Positions 51,131 through 58,960 of a stretch of DNA of 64,000 nt are shown one piece after another. The first letter of the stretch is position 1, and each line of letters opens with the position of its first letter. The notes below the pieces were generated by a model. It had not been told where the DNA came from. It saw nothing but the letters and a program-made list of their open reading frames with translations, and did not search any database. This DNA comes from an uncultured Lachnospiraceae bacterium (GTDB taxonomy: Bacteria > Bacillota > Clostridia > Lachnospirales > Lachnospiraceae). The stretch lies in the NCBI GenBank assembly GCA_910587635.1, contig CAJUNB010000005.1, positions 1-64,000 of the forward strand, in the 5' to 3' direction. The position numbers were made by a program, and so were the translations under genes.

Positions 51131-52396
51131 ATGCTGACACCTGAATATCTGGAGGCTTGTTGTGATGATGTTCTGGGGCTTTATGATGCCTTGAATGAAT
51201 CCATTGTACGGGATATTTCCCGGAGGATTGTAAAAACGGGCAAAGTTACGGATTCCGCAAGGTGGCAGTTGAAACAGGTTCAGGAATCCGGAAAGCTCAT
51301 GGAGGAGATCATCCAGGAGGTTTCAAGTGTTACAAAGTTCTCTGACAGTTATATAAAAGAGCTTTTCAATGAATCCGGGGTTATCTCCCTGAAATATGAG
51401 GGGGATATTTGTTCTGCAGCAGGTCTTACGCCTATAAACCTGAAACAATCTCCGGCAATGATGCAGACTTTGGCGGCGGCTATTGAGAAAACCCAAGGGA
51501 ATATAAACAACCTCACCATGACAACGGCGGTCGCATCCCAGAATTTGTATCTGCAATATACAAATCTTGCATACATGCAAGTAACATCCGGAGCCTTTTC
51601 CTATCAGGAGGCATTGAAACAGGCAATAAAAGTGGCGGCAGTTGACGGGGGAAAGGTTCTCTACCAGAAAGGCCATTCCTCTAAGCTGGATGTGGCAGTC
51701 AGGAGATCACTTCTGACCGGAGTAAATCAGACAGCCGGGAAGCTCACCGAAATGTACGCCGATGAAATGGACTGTGATTATTTTGAAACTACCGCACACC
51801 TGGGAGCCAGGAACACGGGAACCGGCTATAACAACCATGAGAGCTGGCAAGGTCAGGTTTTTTGTATTTCCGGAAAGGATAAGAGATACCGGCAGTTTAG
51901 GGAGGCAACCGGTTATGGAGAGGGTGGCGGTCTTTGTGGATGGAATTGCAGACACAATTTTCATATGTTCTTCCTGGGACTTTCAAAGCCGGCATATAGC
52001 CGGGAAGTTCTGGAGGGATATGCGAAGAAAACACACCAGTATAAAGATGCTGACGGGAACATCCAGACATTGACCGAGTACGAATGTACGCAGATGCAAC
52101 GGGCATACGAAAGGCAGATCAGGGAATCAAAAAGCCTGTTAGCCGGGTATGATTCCGGAATCAAGGCGGCTCCAGATGAAAAGACGGAAAACGCACTCCG
52201 GGAGGAGTTCAAGACAGAGAGTGTGAACTTGAAAAGAATAGAGGCAGAAATGAAAGATTTCTGTAAACAGACAAACCGGGCGGTTGATTCAGCCCGGACA
52301 CAGGTACACGCCGTTAAAGATAATGACGGCAAAATTGTTAATTTCAATAAGTCTGTCAGCCAAAAGGCTGTTTGGGCTAATAAAAAATCAAGCTAG
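51131..52396 (+). CDS. minor head protein (phage minor capsid 2 family)
   Basis: A 421-residue protein. The C-terminal part DCDYFETTAHLGARNTGTGYNNH..WQGQVFCIS and GLCGWNCRHNFHMFF identify the minor capsid 2 / Mu gpF-like family, which associates with the portal and may enter with DNA. GGGGGGTG precedes the ATG, 12 nt after the portal stop. Confidence 0.88.
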   Translation: MLTPEYLEACCDDVLGLYDALNESIVRDISRRIVKTGKVTDSARWQLKQVQESGKLMEEIIQEVSSVTKFSDSYIKELFNESGVISLKYEGDICSAAGLTPINLKQSPAMMQTLAAAIEKTQGNINNLTMTTAVASQNLYLQYTNLAYMQVTSGAFSYQEALKQAIKVAAVDGGKVLYQKGHSSKLDVAVRRSLLTGVNQTAGKLTEMYADEMDCDYFETTAHLGARNTGTGYNNHESWQGQVFCISGKDKRYRQFREATGYGEGGGLCGWNCRHNFHMFFLGLSKPAYSREVLEGYAKKTHQYKDADGNIQTLTEYECTQMQRAYERQIRESKSLLAGYDSGIKAAPDEKTENALREEFKTESVNLKRIEAEMKDFCKQTNRAVDSARTQVHAVKDNDGKIVNFNKSVSQKAVWANKKSS

Positions 52397-52407
52397 GAGG
52401 TAGCAAA

Positions 52408-52893
52408 ATGAAGAAAGCAGAGTTATTCAAACAGTATCAGGAGTTGGTGGATCAGGGGAATGAGCTTGACTGCATTATCCTTTATATCCACATGCCGACC
52501 GGGGAGCAGGAAACCATCGTCAATCCGAATGTGGCCGAGAAAATGGCATACATTGAAAAGACCTACAATGACGATTTGATCCATGCTGGATGTGCAGATA
52601 TATACATCACAGAGGCGTTTTTCTCTGAAAAGAATGATTATTACGGGTTCGGAGAGGCAGTTGGATTCCTGAAAGACGGTTACAAGGTAGCAAGAGCTGG
52701 ATGGAATGGAAAAGGGATGTGGATTCGCAAGATCGAAAGAGGAGAGCCGTCCCCGTGTGATAACGGAATGGAGAATCTTCCGTATCTGGAAATGAAAACC
52801 GCAGATAACAAGCTGGTACCCTGGCTTGCATCCCAGACAGATATTCTTGCGGAGGATTGGGTGATTGTAGAAGAACCTGGAGAGGAGGAGTAG
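52408..52893 (+). CDS. DUF2829-domain protein, Tad2-like (anti-Thoeris)
   Basis: A 161-residue protein. The C-terminal half (about 72-158) matches DUF2829: YGFGEAVGFLKDGYKVARAGWNGKGMWI, LPYLEMKTADNKLVPWLASQTDILAEDW. DUF2829 proteins include Tad2, which sequesters the Thoeris signal molecule (a cyclic ADP-ribose isomer). The N-terminal 70 residues are an extra domain (LDCIILYIHMPTGEQETIV). AGGAGG precedes the ATG. It sits inside the head operon between minor head and scaffold genes, an insertion-type position for anti-defence cargo. Anti-Thoeris activity is inferred from the family. Confidence 0.82.
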   Translation: MKKAELFKQYQELVDQGNELDCIILYIHMPTGEQETIVNPNVAEKMAYIEKTYNDDLIHAGCADIYITEAFFSEKNDYYGFGEAVGFLKDGYKVARAGWNGKGMWIRKIERGEPSPCDNGMENLPYLEMKTADNKLVPWLASQTDILAEDWVIVEEPGEEE

Positions 52894-52979
52894 TTTATGG
52901 CTACTATAAGACAGATCATTAAAACGGGAAATATGATATAGGGAGGAGGTGGTCCGAATATCTCCCATTCATGGGTTAA

Positions 52980-53252
52980 ATGATAAGCCGATTTGAGGCG
53001 AAACAGAGTTGCAAGCTACAAATTACTACTGACGGACGTGAAAGGCTGTCACGAGCCTATAACGCAGTCAGGAGGCAAGTAAAAACAGAATACGGCACAG
53101 CAAAAGCCGGGCATCTTCCCATTCTGGAGGATACCCGTTTTTATTGCCCTGGAGGAATGGCATATAAACTACTCAATTTCCGCTCATGGGCGGATATATC
53201 CCATGATAGCAGAGCCGGAGTGAACCGGAACATAAACAAAATCAGCGAATAA
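52980..53252 (+). CDS. small phage protein, unknown function
   Basis: A 90-residue basic protein. ATG 52980 is the first start, directly after an in-frame TAA. The strong AGGAGGTGG (about 52942-52950) is too distant for it, so the start region is odd. TTDGRERLSRAYNAVRRQV and PGGMAYKLLNFRSW are visible. Might be translated by coupling or from a shorter start. No family recognised. Confidence 0.5.
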   Translation: MISRFEAKQSCKLQITTDGRERLSRAYNAVRRQVKTEYGTAKAGHLPILEDTRFYCPGGMAYKLLNFRSWADISHDSRAGVNRNINKISE

Positions 53253-53264
53253 GGAGGTACAGTT

Positions 53265-53954
53265 ATGTACGAATATTTAAAGAAACTTTTCAAGGAAGTA
53301 GACGGACAGCCGGAAGCGATCACGGCAGAGGAGCTTATCAAGAGGATTCAGGCAGATAAAAACCTGAATATTGTAAACTTGAAAGAAGGCGGCTATGTTT
53401 CAAAGGATAAATTCGATGCCAAAGAAACGGAGCTGACCGGAATAAAGACACAGCTTGCCGATGCGAATAAAGAGATTCAGTCCTACAAGGATATGGATAT
53501 TGAGGGTATTAAGAAGTCGGCCCAGGAATGGGAAAACAAGTATAAGACCGACACCGCAGCACTCAATGACAAACTGACGGCACAGGAAAGGAAGCACCAG
53601 ACGGATATGTTTTTCTCTGGTTATGAGTTTACTTCCAAAGCGGCACAGGCAGGAATCCGGATGGAGTTTGACAAAAAGGAGTTCAAGCTGGAGGACGGCG
53701 TTTTCCAGGGAGCTTCCGACTACATGAAGTCACTCATGGAGAATGAGGACTACAAGGGCGCCTTTGTTCTGAAGGAGGATAAACCCGATGAAACAGACCA
53801 GGGAGCCGGGACAGGGGCAGGAGCTGGAGGAAATCAGAAACCGCTTCCGACCTTTGCAACCGGATCAATCGGAGGAAATGCCGGTGCAGGAACCGACAAA
53901 AACATTTTTAATTTCGGTTTTCATAGATTGAGAGAGCCGGAAAAGACAGAATAA
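53265..53954 (+). CDS. capsid scaffolding protein (GP20 family)
   Basis: A 229-residue helical protein of the minor structural GP20 / scaffold family. A long coiled coil (about 45-120, TELTGIKTQLADANKEIQSYK) is followed by SGYEFTSKAAQAGIRMEF and a Gly/Ala-rich linker. It directs capsid assembly and lies directly before the major capsid gene. AAGGAGG precedes the ATG. Confidence 0.87.
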   Translation: MYEYLKKLFKEVDGQPEAITAEELIKRIQADKNLNIVNLKEGGYVSKDKFDAKETELTGIKTQLADANKEIQSYKDMDIEGIKKSAQEWENKYKTDTAALNDKLTAQERKHQTDMFFSGYEFTSKAAQAGIRMEFDKKEFKLEDGVFQGASDYMKSLMENEDYKGAFVLKEDKPDETDQGAGTGAGAGGNQKPLPTFATGSIGGNAGAGTDKNIFNFGFHRLREPEKTE

Positions 53955-53968
53955 GGAGGAATGTCTAA

Positions 53969-54877
53969 ATGGCAGCAGCAAAATTGAATTATGCAACAGA
54001 GTATCAGAGCGCATTAGAGCAGGAGTTCCCGTATGTTCTCTATTTCGGTGATTTATTTTCAACTCCGAACAATGGCCGGTACAGATGGGTAAATTCCAAC
54101 GTGATTGAGATTCCCACGATCAAGACTACGGGGCGTGTTGATGGTGACAGGGACACCATCGGAACCAAGAAACGTAATTATACAAATTCCTGGACGCCTC
54201 TTGCTGTAACGAATCACAGAACATGGGGAACCCTGGTACATCCCCGTGACATTCAGGAAACCAACAAGGTAACGAGCATTGCGAATATTACCAGGGTTTT
54301 CAATGAGGAGCAGAAATTCCCGGAAATGAACGCATACCTGATTTCTAAGCTCTTTGCTGATTATACCGGATTCGGTAAAACGGCAGACGAGACGGAGCTT
54401 ACTACTGAAAATGTTCTGGAGGTATTCGACAAGTTTATGACCTACATGGACAATAAGAGAGTGCCGAGAGCCGGGCGGATTCTGTATGTAACTCCTGAAA
54501 CCAGGACGCTTATCAACAATGCAAAGCAGATTGTTAAGACTATGGACGTAAGCAAGAGAACCGAAGCAATCAAGAGGGCGATTACCTCTATTGATGAAGT
54601 GCGTATTCCGGACAGCGTTCCTACTGACATGATGAAAACGGTTTATGACTTCACGGAGGGGTGGGCTATTGATGAATCTGCACAGCAGATTAACATGTGC
54701 CTGGTTCATCCACTGGCGGTCATTACACCGATTCATTACGAGTTTGCACAGCTCGATCCGCCCTCCGCAGGTTCCGAGGGCAAGTGGGACTACTTCGAGG
54801 AGTCCTTTGAGGACGTTTTCTTGCTTCCGAACAAGGCTGATGCTATTGCTTTCAATGTAACTCCGAAAGCGGCCTAA
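53969..54877 (+). CDS. major capsid protein
   Basis: A 302-residue head protein, HK97-fold by context. NYATEYQSALEQEFPYVLYFGDL at the N-terminus, PTIKTTGRVDGDRDTIG, and a C-terminal VHPLAVITPIHYEFAQLDPPSAGSEG are typical of clostridial siphovirus capsids. AAGGAGG lies before the ATG, and a terminator follows, as expected for a strongly expressed structural gene. Confidence 0.9.
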   Translation: MAAAKLNYATEYQSALEQEFPYVLYFGDLFSTPNNGRYRWVNSNVIEIPTIKTTGRVDGDRDTIGTKKRNYTNSWTPLAVTNHRTWGTLVHPRDIQETNKVTSIANITRVFNEEQKFPEMNAYLISKLFADYTGFGKTADETELTTENVLEVFDKFMTYMDNKRVPRAGRILYVTPETRTLINNAKQIVKTMDVSKRTEAIKRAITSIDEVRIPDSVPTDMMKTVYDFTEGWAIDESAQQINMCLVHPLAVITPIHYEFAQLDPPSAGSEGKWDYFEESFEDVFLLPNKADAIAFNVTPKAA

Positions 54878-54904
54878 ATACACAGCCAGTAAAATATGAA
54901 TGAG

Positions 54905-54934
54905 CCGGGGCTGATGATTCAGTCCCGGATTTTT
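54905..54934 (+). terminator. terminator after major capsid gene
   Basis: CCGGGGCTGA-TGAT-TCAGTCCCGG with ATTTTT; a 10-bp stem including one G-U pair. Likely lowers expression of downstream connectors relative to capsid. Confidence 0.78.
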
Positions 54935-54951
54935 AACCAGGAGGGTATAAG

Positions 54952-55431
54952 ATGTTAAAGGCAAAAAAAGGAAACCGGGTAGTAAGAATCCCGGATGAAA
55001 AGAAAAAAGAGTATCAGGTTTTGGGGTACACAATCAGCGACATGTCTGGAAAGGTACTCTATGAGCCGACTGATCCGAAGAAAGAAATAGAATCCTTGAA
55101 AGCGCAGCTTGACGATATGGAAAAAGAAAAAGCCGAGCTGGAGGAGAAGCTGAAAGAGGCTGAAACGGCGTCCGGAGCCAGAATGGATTTATTCAACTCT
55201 ATCAGGAATGAAAATGAGGCGTTGAAAGCCGAAAACGCAGGCCTGAAAGGTAAGCTGGCGGAGGCTTCGGCTTATGCTGAAAATGCAGATAAGCGCATTG
55301 AGGAGCTGGAGGAGAAGCTGAAAGAGGCTCCTAAAGTGACAAAGACAGCCGGAACAAAGAAAGCGGAGGCGACAGACAAGGCTCCTGATGCTGGAAATAA
55401 GGCAGGAGACAAGGCCAAGGCAGACAAATAA
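54952..55431 (+). CDS. coiled-coil structural protein
   Basis: A 159-residue protein. A small N-terminal domain (about 1-40, NRVVRIPDEKKKEYQVLGYTI) precedes a long coiled coil (about 45-120) and a Lys/Ala-rich tail. The N-terminal segment resembles short head proteins that occur after the capsid gene. CCAGGAGGGT precedes the ATG. Confidence 0.7.
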   Translation: MLKAKKGNRVVRIPDEKKKEYQVLGYTISDMSGKVLYEPTDPKKEIESLKAQLDDMEKEKAELEEKLKEAETASGARMDLFNSIRNENEALKAENAGLKGKLAEASAYAENADKRIEELEEKLKEAPKVTKTAGTKKAEATDKAPDAGNKAGDKAKADK

Positions 55432-55449
55432 TGAGGGGAGTGATTTAAA

Positions 55450-55836
55450 ATGCTCCAGGAGGCTATAAAAGGTTCATATGTGGACTACAAATATTATAGG
55501 GAATCCTATTCAGGCAGCAAAATACCAGAAAAGGCATTTCCTAAATATGAGATGCAGGCAGAGGCTTTTATGCACAGGATCACCTTTGGCCGGGTAAAAA
55601 GGCTCCCGGAAATCCCCGATGAAGTGAAGAAAGCTATTTGTGCTATGGCAGAGGTCAGTTATCAGGAGGATAAAAAGACGCCAGGTGTGAAGTCGGAAAC
55701 GATTGACGGCTATTCGGCTACATTCGCAGATACCGGTTCAAGTGCCAGAGATGCGGAGATGTACCAGGAAGCAAAGAATTTTCTATCAGATACCGGCTTG
55801 CTATTCAGAGGGAGGTCAAGAAAGTATGACTGTTAA
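55450..55836 (+). CDS. head-tail connector protein
   Basis: A 128-residue protein of the Gp15/Gp6-like adaptor type by position and motifs: YYRESYSGSKIPEKAFPKYEMQAEAFM, LPEIPDEVKKAICAMAEV and SDTGLLFRG. Binds the portal ring after packaging. Overlaps the next gene by 11 nt. GAGGGGAG precedes the ATG. Confidence 0.78.
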   Translation: MLQEAIKGSYVDYKYYRESYSGSKIPEKAFPKYEMQAEAFMHRITFGRVKRLPEIPDEVKKAICAMAEVSYQEDKKTPGVKSETIDGYSATFADTGSSARDAEMYQEAKNFLSDTGLLFRGRSRKYDC

Positions 55837-56248
55837 TGCTGACATTACAATTTTTAATAAACGCTATATTCAGGAAGAACGGACAGAGAAATTTTTCTCC
55901 ACCCGTATATATGGCGTGAGCCTGTATTCAAAAAAAGGCACATCATCCGGAGATAATGAGCTGAAAAAGAGTGATACTTACACGATTCGCATTCCGGCAG
56001 ATGCCGACACGGAGGGAAAAGAGTATACAGAGCAGCTCTCATACAAGTCTATGGACGATGCAACCTATCCCGGTTACTGGACTTTACAGCCTGGAGCAAT
56101 CATTGTCCGTGGAATTTCATACCTTGAAACAGCAACGGAAACGGAGTTGAGGGAAAAATACCCGGATGTTATCCTGGTTACGAATTTTACAGACAACCGT
56201 GACCGATGCTCTGATGCCATGAAACACTGGAGGATAGGCGGTGAGTAA
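55826..56248 (+). CDS. head completion protein, unknown family
   Basis: A 140-residue beta-rich protein: TIFNKRYIQEERTEKFFSTRIYG and GIPA-like IRIPADADTEGKEY. The position suggests a stopper protein that seals the filled head. ATG 55826 follows AGGGAGG inside the connector gene; the longer frame from 55703 overlaps it and has no site. Overlaps the next gene by one base. Confidence 0.72.
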   Translation: MTVNADITIFNKRYIQEERTEKFFSTRIYGVSLYSKKGTSSGDNELKKSDTYTIRIPADADTEGKEYTEQLSYKSMDDATYPGYWTLQPGAIIVRGISYLETATETELREKYPDVILVTNFTDNRDRCSDAMKHWRIGGE

Positions 56249-56637
56249 TGGCAATAGAAATAAAGACACCCAGGGGGCAGATCATTCAGACTACTACAAA
56301 ATCCGGAAAGGTGAAAGCGGAGCTGACCTGGAACCGTAATTTTGCTCCTACAAGAACCGCAAATTTCTCACGGGCGCAGAAATTTGTTGACAGTGAGGTA
56401 TTGAGGTATTGTAGTGCGTTGATTCCTTTTCAGACAGGTATGCTTGACCGATCCGGGAAATTGGGTACAGTGATCGGAAGCGGTCTGGTTCAGTACATAG
56501 CTCCATATGCGGCAAAACAATATTACGATACGGCAGAGAGCCGCCCCTACGATTCAAATAGAGGGGCTAAGTGGTTCGAGCGTATGAAAGTAGCGCATAA
56601 GACGGAGATACTGAACGGTGCAAAAAAACTTGTTTAA
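56248..56637 (+). CDS. minor capsid / head-tail joining protein
   Basis: A 129-residue protein of the minor capsid 2 type often placed before the tail terminator: SRAQKFVDSEVLRYCSALIPFQTGMLDRS, YIAPYAAKQYY and RGAKWFERMK are the family pattern. Comparable to HK97 gp10-like proteins. Start ATG 56248 is coupled to the previous stop. Confidence 0.8.
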   Translation: MAIEIKTPRGQIIQTTTKSGKVKAELTWNRNFAPTRTANFSRAQKFVDSEVLRYCSALIPFQTGMLDRSGKLGTVIGSGLVQYIAPYAAKQYYDTAESRPYDSNRGAKWFERMKVAHKTEILNGAKKLV

Positions 56638-56647
56638 GGAGGCGAGC

Positions 56648-57073
56648 ATGGCAAAATCTATCATTGAGGGACTGGAGAAGTATTTCCTCCAGTGCGATAT
56701 GCTGAAAGATGGATGTTTACGGGTGGATTTCATGGGGGAGAAACCGGTGGAGTATTCCATAGAGGTTCTTCCTTGTGATCCGGTTATAAAGAAATACGTC
56801 AATGGTGATACCATCCGGCAGTATCTCTTTGCTTTTGGCTCCAGGGAATATTACAGCCAGGAGCGACTGCAGAACATCGAGAACAGCGCATTTTATGAAC
56901 GGTTTTCGGATTGGGTGGAAGAACAGAACAAATCCGGGAATCTTCCGGAGCTTCCAGAGGGAAAGGAAGCCCAGGGGATATATGTGGTATCTTCTGGTTA
57001 TTTGTTCGGAGAATCAAAGACAAGTGCCAGATACCAGATACAGTTACGATTAGAATATTACAAGGAGGCATGA
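56648..57073 (+). CDS. tail terminator-like protein
   Basis: A 141-residue protein. GLEKYFLQCDMLKDGCLRVDF, VEYSIEVLPCDPVIKKYVNGD and the closing KTSARYQIQLRLEYY fit the minor capsid / tail terminator group just ahead of the tail tube gene. AAGGAGG lies 5 nt before ATG 56648; the upstream frame from 56618 is in the previous gene. Confidence 0.78.
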   Translation: MAKSIIEGLEKYFLQCDMLKDGCLRVDFMGEKPVEYSIEVLPCDPVIKKYVNGDTIRQYLFAFGSREYYSQERLQNIENSAFYERFSDWVEEQNKSGNLPELPEGKEAQGIYVVSSGYLFGESKTSARYQIQLRLEYYKEA

Positions 57074-57077
57074 GAAC

Positions 57078-57629
57078 ATGGCAGGAAGCGAAAAAAAGGC
57101 AAAAAGGGATGTTGTAAAACGTCACCAGTTTGCGGATTACCTGAATATTGCGACAGAGGAAACACCGGAATTTGTCCTTATGGGAACTGGTTTTAAAACT
57201 CTGGATGAAGAACCTGGAGCAAAGACGGAAAGCAAGAAGTATGTCAATGAAAAGGCAAGTTCCTCTTCTGTGGTGGGGTATGAAACAGTATTTCCTTTTG
57301 ATTCCGATTTGATTAAGGAGGAGCCGGCAGTAATTGCCCTCTACAATGTCGGGAGGAACCACTACACCGGCTCCGATGCAGAATTTGAGTATGTGAGAGT
57401 GGAGCTTTGGGAGCCGGCAGAGAATAAACTGAATGAATTTGCTGCCAGGAAATTTATTGTTTCCACGGAGGTTTCCGAGATCAGCGGAGAGAATGACATT
57501 TCGGTTTCCGGAAATCTGAACGCAGTAGGTGATTTTGTTCCCGGAACGTTCAACACAAAGACAAGGACATTCACACCGGCAGACGATGAAGCCGGGGGAG
57601 AGAATACAGAGGATCAGCCCACCGAATAA
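57078..57629 (+). CDS. major tail (tube) protein
   Basis: A 183-residue tail tube protein. GTGFKTLDEEPGAKTESKKYVNEKASSSSVVGYE and DPIKEEP-like DLIKEEPAVIALYNVGRNHYTG are characteristic of the Firmicute phage tube family. FTPADDEA near the end leads into an acidic tail. CAAGGAGGC precedes the ATG. A terminator overlaps the stop. Confidence 0.88.
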   Translation: MAGSEKKAKRDVVKRHQFADYLNIATEETPEFVLMGTGFKTLDEEPGAKTESKKYVNEKASSSSVVGYETVFPFDSDLIKEEPAVIALYNVGRNHYTGSDAEFEYVRVELWEPAENKLNEFAARKFIVSTEVSEISGENDISVSGNLNAVGDFVPGTFNTKTRTFTPADDEAGGENTEDQPTE

Positions 57630-57650
57630 AAGGTGGGCTTTGCCCTTTAA
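57616..57650 (+). terminator. terminator overlapping tail tube stop
   Basis: GCCCACC (57616-57622) and GGTGGGC (57631-57637), loop GAATAAAA containing the stop codon, followed by TTTGCCCTTTAA. Partial terminator likely, limiting tail chaperone expression. Confidence 0.6.
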
Positions 57651-57683
57651 TTGCAAACAATAATCAATCACAGGAGGTAGGAT

Positions 57684-58118
57684 ATGAACATTTTAGGCGT
57701 AGAATTAGAACTGGATTTATTCGATGCGGATGTAATCGAGGTATATGAGAGAGAGAATAAAAGGGTTGTTGAAAGAATCCAGAATAACGGACAGTATGAG
57801 GGAAAGACCACAGCAGAATCAATCAGGTACCAGTGCGGAGTTGTAAATGATTTCTTCGATTCCCTCTTTGGAGCAGGAACCGCAGAGAAAATTTTCAAGG
57901 GTAAGAGCAATATCAGGGATCACATGGAGGCTTTCGGTGTTGTGGCAAAGAAAGCGGAGGATTCCAATATAGAATTTAACGGTGTTCTTGACAAGTATAC
58001 TCCGAACAGAGCAGAAAGACGCCAGGCAGAGAAACAGCAGCAGAAACAGGGTTCCCGGAATTATCAGAGAAATTTTGCCGCAATCAACGGGAAGAACGGC
58101 GGAAAACACGGTAAATGA
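57684..58118 (+). CDS. tail assembly chaperone, first protein
   Basis: A 144-residue protein of the gpG-like group (Lactococcus-phage type). MNILGVELELDLFDADVIEVYE and IRYQCGVVNDFFDSLFG are followed by a basic Gln/Lys-rich tail (EKQQQKQGSRN). Such proteins hold the tape measure. Overlaps the next gene by 4 nt. CAGGAGG precedes the ATG. Confidence 0.78.
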   Translation: MNILGVELELDLFDADVIEVYERENKRVVERIQNNGQYEGKTTAESIRYQCGVVNDFFDSLFGAGTAEKIFKGKSNIRDHMEAFGVVAKKAEDSNIEFNGVLDKYTPNRAERRQAEKQQQKQGSRNYQRNFAAINGKNGGKHGK

Positions 58119-58717
58119 ATCTCTTAGTAGATGATCTTCCGGAAACTGTCACGGTAGACAATAGGGAGTACAGAATCCGGACTAATTTCCGGATTTTTAT
58201 ATTGTTTGAATTATTATGGCAGGATGATAGCCTAGAGTTGAAAGAAAAGCTCAAAAAATCCTTTAGGCTTTGCTATCGTGATGAAATCCCCCTGAATTAT
58301 GAGGATGCGGCAAATGCTCTTATGTGGTTCTACAAGTGCGGCAAAGAGGATAACGAACAGAAAAAGGCTATTGCCGCAAAAAGAGGGAAAAGCAGGATAT
58401 ATTCCTTTGATTATGACGATGATTATATTTTTGCTGCCTTTATGTCACAGTATAAGATTAATCTCCAGAGAATTAAATATCTTCATTGGTGGGAGTTCCG
58501 GGCTATGTTTAATTCTCTCACAAACAGTAATGAATTTGTAAAAATCATGGAGTACCGAAGCATCGACCTGAAAGAAGATATGCCAAAAGAACAAAAGGCT
58601 TTCTATCGGAAAATGAAGCTGATCCATGATTTACCATTGCCAAAAGACGAGGAGGAAAAACAACAGGCTATTGAGGATGCTCTGATGAATGGAGGCGATC
58701 TTACGGGTATTCTTTAG
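58115..58717 (+). CDS. Gp15-family tail assembly protein
   Basis: A 200-residue protein matching the bacteriophage Gp15 family: MNLLVDDLPETVTVDNREYRI, FRIFILFELLWQDD and DYIFAAFMSQYKINLQRIKYLHWWEF. It acts as the second tail chaperone. The ATGA overlap with the previous gene is in a different frame; no slippery frameshift heptamer typical of gpG/gpGT was recognised. Confidence 0.85.
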   Translation: MNLLVDDLPETVTVDNREYRIRTNFRIFILFELLWQDDSLELKEKLKKSFRLCYRDEIPLNYEDAANALMWFYKCGKEDNEQKKAIAAKRGKSRIYSFDYDDDYIFAAFMSQYKINLQRIKYLHWWEFRAMFNSLTNSNEFVKIMEYRSIDLKEDMPKEQKAFYRKMKLIHDLPLPKDEEEKQQAIEDALMNGGDLTGIL

Positions 58718-58760
58718 AACGGAGGCGGTACAGATTGAGAAAATAACAGAAAAAGAAGAA

Positions 58761-58913
58761 ATGAACCGGGTAAAATGCCCGGATTGCGATTATCAGATGC
58801 CGATTTTTTATGGAGAAAAGGCAAATTGTTCAGGCGTGATGGTCCCATGCAAAGGGAGGAACTGTCACGCTTTTTTTGAAATCAAGATAAAAGACGGAAA
58901 GCAAATCAAGTAG
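58761..58913 (+). CDS. small zinc-finger protein (Com-like)
   Basis: A 50-residue protein starting MNRVKCPDCDYQMPI, with CPDC and later CKGRNC in a Com-type zinc finger. The ribosome binding site GGAGGCGG (58721-58728) lies 6 nt before an ATT codon at 58734, not before the ATG at 58761. An ATT start, or the ATG at 58689 inside the previous gene, is therefore possible. Com-like proteins regulate translation in phage Mu; the role here is unknown. Confidence 0.6.
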   Translation: MNRVKCPDCDYQMPIFYGEKANCSGVMVPCKGRNCHAFFEIKIKDGKQIK

Positions 58914-58960
58914 TGCCATTATGAGCCGATGATTTTAACCCCGAAAGTGAGGTGAGGACA

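Noticed and set aside
52896..52940. 14-codon frame with upstream GAGGAGG
   Set aside because: Too short, hydrophilic and without context; it may only be leftover sequence, although the strong ribosome binding sites here are unexplained.
54059..55033. 324-codon minus-strand frame across the capsid gene
   Set aside because: Antisense to the major capsid gene and its terminator; no motif or ribosome binding site.
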